Positions 16,443 through 23,841 of a stretch of DNA of 64,000 bases are shown one piece after another; within the stretch, counting starts at the first letter, position 1; the number at the start of each line of letters is the position of its first letter. Position numbers and translations under genes: made by a program. Source of the DNA: Ensifer adhaerens (GTDB lineage Bacteria > Pseudomonadota > Alphaproteobacteria > Rhizobiales > Rhizobiaceae); NCBI RefSeq assembly GCF_028993555.1, contig NZ_CP118610.1, positions 1,922,001-1,986,000 of the forward strand, in the 5' to 3' direction. The notes under the pieces are model-generated. The model did no database searches and had not been told where the DNA came from. It saw only the letters and a list, made by a program, of their open reading frames with translations.

Positions 16443-17063
16443 ATGGAAAAAGTATCGTCCGCAATAGAACGTGCACAACCGAAAAAAGTTCACGTGATCG
16501 GTTGTGGCGCCATCGCGCGCGAAATCCTGGCGATCTGCGAGGCAAACGGGCTCGCGCATATCGACCTCAACTGTCTGCCCGCCATCTGGCACAACACGCC
16601 CGAAAAGATCACGCCCGGCATCCGTGACGCGATCGCCAGGGCGCGGGCTGATGGATTCGAGCGCATCTTCGTCGCCTATGCCGATTGCGGCACCGGCGGT
16701 CATCTCGACCGGTTGTGCGAGGAGGAAAAGGTCGAGCGCATCCCCGGCCCGCACTGCTATTCCTTCTTTGCCGGCAACGAGGATTTCGCCCGCCGCTGGG
16801 ACGACGACATCACCGCCTTTTTCCTCACCGACTTCCTCGCCCGCCAGTTCGAAGCCTTCGTCATCGAACCGCTCGGCCTCAACCGCCATCCGGAGCTGCG
16901 GGACATGTATTTTGGCCACTACCGCAAGCTGGTCTACCTCTCGCAACAGGAAGATCTGGCGTTGCAGGAAAGAGCGAAGAAGGCGGCGGACTATCTCGGC
17001 CTCGAATACGAGTACCGCTTCACCGGCTATGGTGACCTGACGACGTCGCTACTAAGGGCGTGA
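16443..17063 (+). CDS. DUF1638 family protein, associated with the corrinoid system
   Basis: A 206-residue soluble protein with KKVHVIGCGAIAREILAICE near residue 15, FVAYADCGTGGHLDRL near 75, and GPHCYSFFAGN near 100. Three well-placed cysteines and a histidine suggest metal or cofactor binding. I recognise it as DUF1638, which recurs beside MttB, corrinoid and ASKHA genes; its function is unknown. The ATG at 16443 was preferred to a TTG at 16425. Only 40 bases separate it from the divergent entericidin start, so its promoter must overlap that gene or its signals. Confidence 0.8.
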   Translation: MEKVSSAIERAQPKKVHVIGCGAIAREILAICEANGLAHIDLNCLPAIWHNTPEKITPGIRDAIARARADGFERIFVAYADCGTGGHLDRLCEEEKVERIPGPHCYSFFAGNEDFARRWDDDITAFFLTDFLARQFEAFVIEPLGLNRHPELRDMYFGHYRKLVYLSQQEDLALQERAKKAADYLGLEYEYRFTGYGDLTTSLLRA

Positions 17064-17246
17064 GGCGGAGGCGCGCGGTGTCGCAGGTTGAGCCATCAGA
17101 CGCCGACCTTGCTAGCGCGCATTTACTCTGTCGGCCGAATGGGCGTCGCTACCGGCCCGCACGCCCTGATCGGCCTTCCCGCGCATAAAAGAACGCTGCA
17201 CAACCTGCTGGCTACAACTTCCCCCTTGGCCACAGGATTGCCCCTC

Positions 17247-17858
17247 ATGAGCGCACTGCTTCCCGCCGAACTCGCCTGGTATGTCACCGGCCGCTTCTAC
17301 GAGGCGAACGACGGCACCTTGGCCGACTACGGCTATTTCCTGCATCTGCCCTTGCTGGATGCCCGCATGTTTGACGGTGAACCGGGCGAAACGACCGCCC
17401 ATTTCACCTTCGCCGCCAAGCCGTTCAAAGCGCAAGCGGCGGCAAACGGCGCGCTGTCCCTGGGGCTCGACCCGGTCGGCGAGTTTTCGCTCTATCTTCA
17501 GCGCAAGCCGGTTGGAACCTTCGATGACCCCGCCTCCTTCGCCGAGGGAGAATGCATCGCCACGTTCCGGCGGACCAGCCTGGTGGTGGGAACCACCGTA
17601 TCCGACACCACGGGCGGGACGACGACTGCGTTGCTCGGCACCAATGTGTTTTCGGCCCGGCTGATAGCAAGCGCTACGTTTGATTTCGGCGGACGCCGCC
17701 ACGATGTGGCACACTATCTCGGCCCGGGCATCACGCAGTTCGGTACGTCCGCCGGCACGCAGATCGAGCCGACGCCGGTGGCATACAAGCGGGTCCTGCC
17801 GTTTACGGGCTCGGCCATCGCGCTCGGGAGAGCCGGCCAGGACCGTCCTGGAACCTGA
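17247..17858 (+). CDS. Hypothetical protein, 203 residues
   Basis: I do not recognise it. It appears soluble and beta-rich, with a conserved-looking opening (WYVTGRFYEANDGTLADYGY) and TTVSDTTGGTTTALLGTNVF in the second half. There is no clear signal peptide, membrane helix or cysteine cluster. The ATG at 17247 was chosen; codons further upstream in frame do not look protein-like. It follows DUF1638 by 183 bases on the same strand, but nothing ties it to the corrinoid system. Confidence 0.55.
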   Translation: MSALLPAELAWYVTGRFYEANDGTLADYGYFLHLPLLDARMFDGEPGETTAHFTFAAKPFKAQAAANGALSLGLDPVGEFSLYLQRKPVGTFDDPASFAEGECIATFRRTSLVVGTTVSDTTGGTTTALLGTNVFSARLIASATFDFGGRRHDVAHYLGPGITQFGTSAGTQIEPTPVAYKRVLPFTGSAIALGRAGQDRPGT

Positions 17859-17901
17859 CGCCGCCAGCGCTCTTTGCCGTTGGCAATGACAATTGCCCGG
17901 G

Positions 17902-17933
17902 GCGCTCATCGGCATGAGCGCTCATCGGCATGA
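17902..17933. repeat. Two 16-bp tandem copies containing a palindrome
   Basis: GCGCTCATCGGCATGA occurs twice in tandem (17902-17917, 17918-17933). The junction creates the perfect palindrome ATGAGCGCTCAT (17914-17925). It lies just upstream of the broken dmeF and could be an operator remnant. Confidence 0.6.
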
Positions 17934-17984
17934 GCAACCATCGATACGACCACATACCACAGGCATTCGCACAACGCCGGGCGC

Positions 17985-18480
17985 GTGCTGGCGGCGCGCC
18001 ATGATCATGTCTTCCTCGGCGGCAATCACGAGCGCAACGAGCGGCGGACCTGGATCGTCATCGCGGTCACCGCAACGATGATGGTGATCGAGATCGCGGC
18101 CGGTCAGGTCTTCGGGTCGATGGCGCTCGTTGCTGATGGCTGGCACATGTCGACCCATGCCGCCGCGATGCTGATTGCAGCACTCGCTTATCTCTATGCC
18201 CGCAGGCACTCGAACAATCGCCGCTTCACCTTCGGCACCGGAAAGCTTGGCGACCTCGCCGGTTTCTCCAGCGCCATCGTGCTGGCCCTCATCGCGCTCT
18301 TGATCGGCTGGGAAAGCCTGAAGCGCCTGAGCGCACCTGTCAGCATCGACTTCAGCGAAGCCATTCTCGTGGCCGTCGCGGGCCTCGTGGTCAACCTCGT
18401 CTGCGCCTGGCTGTTGAAGGACGATCACAGCCATCACCACCATGATCACCACGGGCATCATCATGGAGGTGGAACCACGG
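17985..18480 (+). pseudogene. dmeF: Truncated cation diffusion facilitator (DmeF-like)
   Basis: The first half of a CDF metal exporter is clear: HDHVFLGGNHERNERRTW, GSMALVADGWHMSTHAAA (the metal-site H/D helix), RRFTFGTGKLGDLAGFSSA and four membrane helices, ending in a His-rich loop around 18420-18470. Right after the loop the homology stops, and the frame runs meaninglessly into the start of the dmeR-like gene. Full proteins have two more helices and a cytoplasmic domain, about 150 residues, all missing. The apparent start is a GTG at 17985; an out-of-frame ATG-led segment at 17930 (MSNHRYDHIPQAF) may be the original N-terminus lost by frameshift. The gene is probably inactive. Confidence 0.75.
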
Positions 18481-18516
18481 GCCGCCTAGCGACGACGCCA
18501 GAAACCGGAGTAGCCG

Positions 18517-18792
18517 ATGACCCATACCATCCGCGAGAAGCAGAAACTCATCAACCGGGTCCGTCGGCTCCGGGGGCAGATGGAGGCGGTCGAGCGGATG
18601 CTGGAGGAGGAAAAGGGCTGCGCCGAGGTGATGCAGGTGATCGCCGGCATCCGCGGCGCCGTTAACGGCCTGATGGCGGAAGTTGTCGAAGACCATATCC
18701 ACATGCATCTGGCCGCAGCCGACCTGTCGCAGAAGGATCGGGACAAAGGGGCGGCAGAACTGGTGGACGTGGTGCGCGCCTATATGAAATAG
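18517..18792 (+). CDS. dmeR: DmeR-like metal-sensing repressor (RcnR/FrmR/CsoR family)
   Basis: A 91-residue all-helical repressor: THTIREKQKLINRVRRLRGQ at the N-terminus, the conserved cysteine in EEEKGCAEVMQVIAG (near residue 35), then GAVNGLMAEVVEDHIHMHL. These residues fit RcnR/FrmR-type proteins; rhizobial DmeR of this family controls dmeF in response to Ni/Co. GGAG lies 7 bases before the ATG. It follows a truncated dmeF directly, whereas the known rhizobial order is dmeR then dmeF. The gene looks intact, but its normal target here is broken. A formaldehyde-sensing FrmR role is the main alternative. Confidence 0.75.
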   Translation: MTHTIREKQKLINRVRRLRGQMEAVERMLEEEKGCAEVMQVIAGIRGAVNGLMAEVVEDHIHMHLAAADLSQKDRDKGAAELVDVVRAYMK

Positions 18793-18968
18793 GCCGGGCG
18801 ACGCCCAGGCGGCAGCGGCCGTCCACGGCGGCACTCTCGAGCCGCCTGCGCAGACCTGATTCCCGCCGCAGCAGCAAAGGATTGTGGGCAAGCGGACCAC
18901 CACGGCTTGCCGCCGGGGCACCGGACACTATTGTTCGACCGCAACGCACCAATGCTACAGGACATCCC

Positions 18969-19742
18969 ATGAAACTCGGCTTCATCGGCACCGGCGCTCT
19001 CTCTTCCGCGATCGTCACCGGGCTCAAATCGCTTCCGGGCGAAAAGACCTCGGTCGTGCTGTCACCACGCAACGAAGAGATCGCCGCAGGCCTTGCCGCC
19101 GAGTTTCCTGATGTGCGCGTTGCGGTCGACAACCAGGCGGTGCTCGACGATTGCGACACGGTCATGCTGGGCGTCCGGCCACAGATCGCCCATGACGTGC
19201 TACCGCAGTTGCGCTTCCGGCCGGATCACCATGTCGTCAGCCTGATCGCGACCTTTTCCCGCGACGAAATCGCCGCGATGATCGGCCCGGTGAAACGGGT
19301 GACCAAGGCCTTGCCGATGCCGATGATCGCGATCCGAATGGGACCGACGATCATCTTCCCGCCGGACGCTGACATGGCGGCGTTTTTCGGAAGGCTCGGC
19401 ACCGCGATCGAGGTCGCAAGCGAGAGCGAGTTCGATGCGCTGAGCGTGGCGACCGCCACCTATGCCAGCTACTTCAAATATCTCGAAACGATCCATGGAT
19501 GGCTGAAAGACAATGGCGTCGACGACGCCAAGGGCCGCGACTATGTGGCCTCGCTGTTTGCAGCACTCGGTCAGGCACCGGAAACGACCCCGGATTCAAG
19601 CTTCGCGCATCTGGCGGCGGACTATGCGACACGCGGCGGCATCAATGAACAGGTGTTGCGAGAGCTGACTGAGCACGGAACGTTCGACCAGTTCAGGGAA
19701 AGCCTGAACGGCATCCACAGGCGCATCACCGCAGTGTCGTGA
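18969..19742 (+). CDS. Pyrroline-5-carboxylate reductase-like protein (ProC family)
   Basis: A 257-residue protein with the NADP-binding start MKLGFIGTGALSSAIVTGL, VMLGVRPQIAHDVLPQL at the end of the Rossmann domain, and the middle motif ALPMPMIAIRMGPTIIFPP where true ProC has a proline-rich PNTPA segment. The C-terminal helices are divergent, so it may act on another substrate. ProC makes proline from pyrroline-5-carboxylate. It stands alone on the + strand, convergent with the flavin-family gene at 20187. It may be a paralogue rather than the biosynthetic proC. Confidence 0.75.
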   Translation: MKLGFIGTGALSSAIVTGLKSLPGEKTSVVLSPRNEEIAAGLAAEFPDVRVAVDNQAVLDDCDTVMLGVRPQIAHDVLPQLRFRPDHHVVSLIATFSRDEIAAMIGPVKRVTKALPMPMIAIRMGPTIIFPPDADMAAFFGRLGTAIEVASESEFDALSVATATYASYFKYLETIHGWLKDNGVDDAKGRDYVASLFAALGQAPETTPDSSFAHLAADYATRGGINEQVLRELTEHGTFDQFRESLNGIHRRITAVS

Positions 19743-19761
19743 CGTCGGCTGCGGCGCGGCC

Positions 19762-20187
19762 TCAGACGCGAAGCTCGATCACATCAGGCGGGTTCCTGGT
19801 GTAATCGGAGTAACGGATCCAACGGGGCTCGACCCGAAAGACCACGGCGCCCTTCTCGACGAACTCCCTCTCCGCCGGGACGCTTTTGACATGCGCCTCC
19901 TGATATCGCTCGAGATCACCGGCGGGGACCTTCGTCGCGTCGCCCTCATATTGCACGGTGATGTTGTCGTCCCAGCCGATGACGAGCGCGACGCGGCTCT
20001 GCGCCAGGAGGTTTGCGAATTTACGGGTGTGTTCGAACGTATCGAACACGATTTCCAGGTCGTCTCTCACCGAGAAATCGATGGCCGCGGCTTCAGGCCT
20101 GCCGTCCCGGCCACAGGTCGCGATCACCGCCAACGTGTGCTGCCGCAAAAATTCAAGGATCATGTGTCTGGCTTGAATGTCGCCCAT
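19762..20187 (-). CDS. Pyridoxamine 5'-phosphate oxidase-family protein
   Basis: A 141-residue split-barrel flavin/FMN-binding protein: LAVIATCGRDGRPEAAAIDF near residue 18, FDTFEHTRKFANLLAQSRVA near 48, and ALVIGWDDNITVQYEGDATK near 66. The C-terminal part (FRVEPRWIRYSDYTRNPPDV) is typical of general stress-type or heme-utilisation members rather than true PdxH. Cofactor and substrate are unknown. It is a single gene convergent with the ProC-like gene 19 bases away. Confidence 0.8.
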   Translation of the reverse strand: MGDIQARHMILEFLRQHTLAVIATCGRDGRPEAAAIDFSVRDDLEIVFDTFEHTRKFANLLAQSRVALVIGWDDNITVQYEGDATKVPAGDLERYQEAHVKSVPAEREFVEKGAVVFRVEPRWIRYSDYTRNPPDVIELRV

Positions 20188-20391
20188 TGCTGCATCCTCC
20201 TGGATGGCTGGGTGCGTTGCCGGTGGAAGCGAATTCGGTCCGTGCTGCCAACCTCAGCTTGACAAGGCGGTGGGGCGAGTCAAGGTGATTGCATGGCTAT
20301 CGGCAACCATGCGGCGAACCGGCGGCAGCGCGGCGCCCTTGCCGTGAGGCCAGGCGGAAGAAGATCACCACGCCTGTCGGAGGAGACAGCA

Positions 20392-20571
20392 GTGAAAATC
20401 CTCGACTATGTGCCCTACGCCCTGGGATGCGCGGCCGGGCTGCTTCTGGCTCTGCTGATCGGTGCGATCTGCAACCTGACGGAAGACGTCGCACTGGTCG
20501 AATCCGTGGCTCTCGTCGTTCTCGGCGGCGGTGTGGCCGAATGGTACTGGAACCAGTTAAGCCGGCGGTAA
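20392..20571 (+). CDS. Small membrane protein, 59 residues
   Basis: A GTG start at 20392 is supported by a strong GGAGGAGACAGCA just upstream. The product is VKILDYVPYALGCAAG, then a long hydrophobic stretch (GLLLALLIGAI), a short acidic loop, and a second hydrophobic stretch (VALVVLGGGVAEWYW). It is probably a two-helix inner-membrane protein. I do not recognise a family. It precedes the formyltransferase-family gene by 45 bases and may be co-transcribed with it. Confidence 0.6.
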   Translation: MKILDYVPYALGCAAGLLLALLIGAICNLTEDVALVESVALVVLGGGVAEWYWNQLSRR

Positions 20572-20616
20572 CGGGCAAGCCCGCATATCTGTGGCCCTGT
20601 TCACCCTGGGGCCGCC

Positions 20617-21420
20617 ATGACCGACATCGCAAGTCCGAATCAAGCCGCCGGTAAAAGCCCCGGCCGGATCGTCGTGGTCACGGCCGGCGGCGAAAACCCG
20701 TGGATCATGGTCAATGCGCTCGCGGCGCGCTTTGCCGATGTCACCGTTTTGGAGGAACAGCCGGAATCAAAAGGCCTGTTCCTGCGCCGCCGCGCCCGCA
20801 AGCTCGGCTGGCTGACGGCGCTGGGGCAGCTCGCCACCATGATCGCGTCGCGCTTCGGCAAGCGCTTCACACGAAAACGGGCCGCGGAGATTCTGGAGAC
20901 CTACCAGGTCTCGGGTACACCCGATGCGTCCGTCCCGGTGAGGCCAGTCAACTCGATCAACGATGCCGACGCCATCAGGCAGATCCGGGCGCTCGACCCC
21001 GATGTCGTCTTCCTCATCAGCTGCCGCATGCTGACGTCCGGCACCCTTGCGGCCATCCCCTGCCCGGTCCTCAATTTTCATGCCGGCATCAACCCCGCCT
21101 ATCGCGGCCTGATGGGCGGCTACTGGGCGCTGGTCAATCGCGACGTCGAAAACTTCGGCGCGACCGTGCATCTGGTCGATGCCGGCGTCGATACCGGCGG
21201 CGTGCTCTACCAGTCACGCCAGACGCCGGCCAGAAGCGACACGATGCACACCTATCCGCTGCTGCAGACGGCCGCCTCCACAGATATTGCGATCGCGGGC
21301 GTCGCGGATGCGCTTGCCGGGACCCTGCGGCCCGTCGATGTCGCAGGCCCGTCACGGCAATGGTACCACCCGCCCATCTGGACCTGGGTCTGGAACGGTC
21401 TCAGACGCGGCATCTGGTAG
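20617..21420 (+). CDS. Formyltransferase family protein
   Basis: A 267-residue protein with the formyltransferase core. The catalytic-type N-x-H motif is NFHAGINPAYRGLMGGYWAL (near residue 150), and the downstream Asp motif is LVDAGVDTGGVLYQ (near 187); RIVVVTAGGENPWIMVNAL opens the domain. The family includes GART and Fmt, which use 10-formyltetrahydrofolate, and sugar-amine formyltransferases. Its substrate is unknown. It lies just upstream of the folate-linked corrinoid block but ends 340 bases before it, with its own intergenic region between. Confidence 0.78.
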   Translation: MTDIASPNQAAGKSPGRIVVVTAGGENPWIMVNALAARFADVTVLEEQPESKGLFLRRRARKLGWLTALGQLATMIASRFGKRFTRKRAAEILETYQVSGTPDASVPVRPVNSINDADAIRQIRALDPDVVFLISCRMLTSGTLAAIPCPVLNFHAGINPAYRGLMGGYWALVNRDVENFGATVHLVDAGVDTGGVLYQSRQTPARSDTMHTYPLLQTAASTDIAIAGVADALAGTLRPVDVAGPSRQWYHPPIWTWVWNGLRRGIW

Positions 21421-21567
21421 GCGGAGCAAAGGGTTATCGGCCTCCTCACATGCGCGCTAAAAGCCTGAAACTGCGGGCAATCCGCTCCGATCGGCATTGG
21501 CACCACGGACCACCCGGCCGACGCTCGTACATCGAAAAAAGCACGCCCGCGACGGCTCGTCGCCACG

Positions 21568-21600
21568 CGTCGTTTTTGGACATATCCGACGTCGTGTCGA
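21568..21600. promoter_or_regulatory. Second copy of the shared cis-element, upstream of corrinoid block 2
   Basis: This 33-base stretch matches 15243-15276 in order and spacing (CGTCG, TTTTTG, CATAT, CGACGTCG, TCGA) with a few substitutions and one-base gaps. It lies 161 bases before the first gene of the block, and a 103-base repeat separates the two. The core CGACGTCG is palindromic. I infer the binding site of a common regulator of both blocks. Confidence 0.6.
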
Positions 21601-21637
21601 GATGAGCCCGCAAGCCCGCACATGCGCATTGTCGCAT

Positions 21638-21740
21638 TACAGCGCCGCACGTCTTTTCAGACGCGCAAAGGTCGCTGTAGCGCTTTAGAGTGCTGCATGT
21701 TTTTGATCTTTGATCGGCACCGATTGAGGGAAACATGCAG
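21638..21740 (+). repeat. Double-hairpin intergenic repeat, copy 1
   Basis: About 103 bases that recur at 63757-63858 with an estimated 80 percent identity. Hairpin 1 has outer arms CAGCG/CGCTG around a CGTC ... GACG stem. Hairpin 2 has perfect ten-base arms CTGCATGTTT/AAACATGCAG (21731-21740 for the 3' arm). Copy 1 ends 20 bases before the first ATG of corrinoid block 2, so it would form most of the 5' leader. I recall similar sequences as common between genes in rhizobia; the family name is not certain. Confidence 0.75.
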
Positions 21741-21760
21741 GGGGAGGAGAACAACACCCG

Positions 21761-22063
21761 ATGGCAGATCGCATTATCGTCTACTGGCGCGACATTCCGG
21801 CCCAGGTCATCATCAAGAAGGGCCGCACGACGGCGAAACGCGAGCTGTCGCTGCGCTTCACCGAGGCGATCGACATGTGCGCCATGCGCACCGGTGCTGC
21901 CGAAACCGACGATTATCTCGCTGAATGGCGCAAGGCCGATCCGGTGCCGGTCTCTGACGACCTGGAAGCCGAAGCCGATAGCGCTGCAGCCGAGCTCGAA
22001 GCCGCCTACGACCGCGAGCGTCTGGTGACACTGGTCAAGGCCGGAGGCCGCGACAATGGCTGA
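21761..22063 (+). CDS. 'Virulence factor' domain protein of the corrinoid operon
   Basis: A 100-residue protein opening MADRIIVYWRDIPAQVIIKK, with RFTEAIDMCAMRTGAAETDD in the middle and an acidic C-terminal helix. I recognise the small 'virulence factor' family (named from an annotation, not a proven role), which recurs beside MetF/MetV and corrinoid genes. Its function is unknown. GGGGGAGGAG lies upstream at rather long spacing. It is the first gene of the block and overlaps the MetV-like gene by 8 bases, so translation is coupled. A structural or assembly role in the methyl-transfer complex is only a guess. Confidence 0.75.
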   Translation: MADRIIVYWRDIPAQVIIKKGRTTAKRELSLRFTEAIDMCAMRTGAAETDDYLAEWRKADPVPVSDDLEAEADSAAAELEAAYDRERLVTLVKAGGRDNG

Positions 22064-22658
22064 CGCCAAGCCGCCAAGCGAACAGAAGATCATGAAGGGC
22101 AACGCGGCACCTGCGGCCAAGGCCGCGACTGGCGCATTTACGCCATCCGGCGTCTCGCCGAGCCGTCGCTCGCGTCACAAATACACCGTCCGGCTCTGGG
22201 CGGTGCGCAACTCGCGCTTCCTCGAATGGTTCTACCACCGCTTCGCCGACCTGTTCCTGCTGCTTCATCCGCTGTGGAATGCCATCGGCTATGGCCGGGT
22301 GGAGCGGCCGGTGACCTTCGTCGAGCGCCACGTCAAGGGTTTCCTCTTCGACTGTCGCATGTGCGGCCAGTGTGCACTGTCTTCAACCGGCATGTCCTGC
22401 CCGATGAACTGTCCGAAGCAGCTTCGCAACGGTCCCTGCGGTGGCGTTCGGGCCAACGGCAATTGCGAGGTCGAACCGGATATGCCCTGCGTCTGGGTGC
22501 AGGCCTGGAAGGGCTCGCAGAATATGGAAAAGGGCAACGCCATCATGAACGTGCAGAAACCGGTCAACCAGTCGCTGCGCGAAACCTCGTCCTGGCTGCG
22601 TGTAACGGCGGAAGCCGCAGCGCGCCGTGACGCGGCATCCAAGGAAGGCCAGGCATGA
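22056..22658 (+). CDS. MetV-like protein (methylenetetrahydrofolate reductase C-terminal domain, Fe-S)
   Basis: A 200-residue protein with a basic, disordered N-terminus (about 40 residues), a hydrophobic WFYHRFADLFLLLHPLW helix, and a cysteine-rich core: DCRMCGQCAL, MSCPMNCPKQLRNGPCGGVR and GNCEVEPDMPCVWV. That makes eight cysteines, enough for two [4Fe-4S] clusters. This is the MTHFR_C/MetV module, which in acetogens forms a complex with MetF and routes electrons to or from methyl-THF. It overlaps its upstream neighbour by 8 bases and metF by 4. It probably supports methyl-THF oxidation by the MetF-like partner. Confidence 0.85.
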   Translation: MADAKPPSEQKIMKGNAAPAAKAATGAFTPSGVSPSRRSRHKYTVRLWAVRNSRFLEWFYHRFADLFLLLHPLWNAIGYGRVERPVTFVERHVKGFLFDCRMCGQCALSSTGMSCPMNCPKQLRNGPCGGVRANGNCEVEPDMPCVWVQAWKGSQNMEKGNAIMNVQKPVNQSLRETSSWLRVTAEAAARRDAASKEGQA

Positions 22659-23758
22659 GCCCCGACATCAATCCATTCGATCCCGGTGCACCGCTCGAGC
22701 CCCTGCCCGGCCATTCCTCCCGCGGCCGCCTTGAGCGCGTGCTGCGCCGTGGCGAGTTCGCCGTCACCGCCGAGCTCAACCCGCCCGACAGCGCCAACCC
22801 GCAGGACGTCTACGAGCGCGCCGCAATCTTTGACGGCTGGGTCGACGGTATCAACGCGGTCGACGCCTCGGGCGCCAATTGCCACATGTCCTCGGTTGGC
22901 ATCTGCGCGCTTCTGACCCGCATGGGCTACGCGCCGATCATGCAGATCGCCTGCCGCGACAAGAACCGCATCGCCATCCAGGGCGACGTGCTCGGCGCTT
23001 CGGCCATGGGCGTGCAGAACATCATGTGCCTGACCGGCGACGGCGTGCAGGCGGGCGACCAGCCCGGCGCCAAGCCGGTCTTCGACCTCGACTGCATGTC
23101 GCTGCTCGAAACCGTGCGCATCATGCGCGACAATTCGAAGTTCCTCTCCGGTCGCAAGCTGACGACGCCGCCGCAGGTGTTCCTCGGTGCTGCGATCAAC
23201 CCCTTTGCTCCGCCTTACGACTTCCGCCCCTATCGTCTCGCCAAGAAGATCGAGGCCGGCGCACAGTTCGTGCAGAGCCAGTACTGCTTCGACGTGCCGA
23301 TGTTCCGCGAATACATGAAGAAGGTGCGCGACCTCGGCCTGCACGAGAAATGCTACATCCTCGTCGGCGTCGGGCCGATGGCATCGGCCAAGACCGCCCG
23401 CTGGATCCGCTCCAACGTGCCGGGCATCCATATTCCCGATAGCGTGATCACGCGGCTGGAAGGCGCGCAGGACCAGAAGAAGGAAGGCAAGCAGCTCTGC
23501 ATCGACATCATCAACGAGGTGAAGGAGATCGAAGGTGTCTCCGGCATCCACGTCATGGCCTATCGCCAGGAAGAATATGTCGCAGAAATCGTACATGAAT
23601 CGGGCGTCTTGAAGGGCCGCAAGCCCTGGAAGCACGAGACGCTGCCCGCAGATGCGATGGTGGCCGAGCGGCTGGAACATATTCGCGAGGGCAAGGAAGA
23701 AAACCAGCAGCAGATGGCCGAAGCCGCGGCCCATCACCCGCTCCATCATTCACATTGA
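22655..23758 (+). CDS. Methylenetetrahydrofolate reductase (MetF family)
   Basis: A 367-residue (beta/alpha)8 flavoprotein: GEFAVTAELNPPDSANPQDV near residue 33, NAVDASGANCHMSSVGICAL near 66, NIMCLTGDGVQAGDQPGA near 125, GAAINPFAPPYDFRPYRLAK near 183, and GAQFVQSQYCFDVPMFREYM near 205. It has a longer C-terminus than standard MetF, ending in a His-rich tail. MetF interconverts methylene- and methyl-THF. Next to a MetV homologue and a methyl-THF:corrinoid methyltransferase it more likely works in the oxidative direction, clearing methyl groups. An ATGA overlap couples it to the MetV-like gene. It is probably distinct from the biosynthetic metF. Confidence 0.88.
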   Translation: MSPDINPFDPGAPLEPLPGHSSRGRLERVLRRGEFAVTAELNPPDSANPQDVYERAAIFDGWVDGINAVDASGANCHMSSVGICALLTRMGYAPIMQIACRDKNRIAIQGDVLGASAMGVQNIMCLTGDGVQAGDQPGAKPVFDLDCMSLLETVRIMRDNSKFLSGRKLTTPPQVFLGAAINPFAPPYDFRPYRLAKKIEAGAQFVQSQYCFDVPMFREYMKKVRDLGLHEKCYILVGVGPMASAKTARWIRSNVPGIHIPDSVITRLEGAQDQKKEGKQLCIDIINEVKEIEGVSGIHVMAYRQEEYVAEIVHESGVLKGRKPWKHETLPADAMVAERLEHIREGKEENQQQMAEAAAHHPLHHSH

Positions 23759-23841
23759 AACAACCGGCGCCGATCAAAAGGCGCCTATCATCGACTTCAA
23801 GGGCGTGATTACATAGCCCCCGCCAAGACAAAGGACCCTGC

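Noticed and set aside
18194..18665. dmeF frame continuing to 18665 as a full protein
   Set aside because: After the His-rich loop the translation (for example QPGPSAPGADGGGRADAGGG) is the out-of-frame reading of the dmeR-like gene, not CDF sequence.
21497..21688. Short frames ending in RRAKVAVAL at 21.6 and 63.8 kb as a conserved peptide
   Set aside because: They are readings through the same non-coding double-hairpin repeat, not genes.
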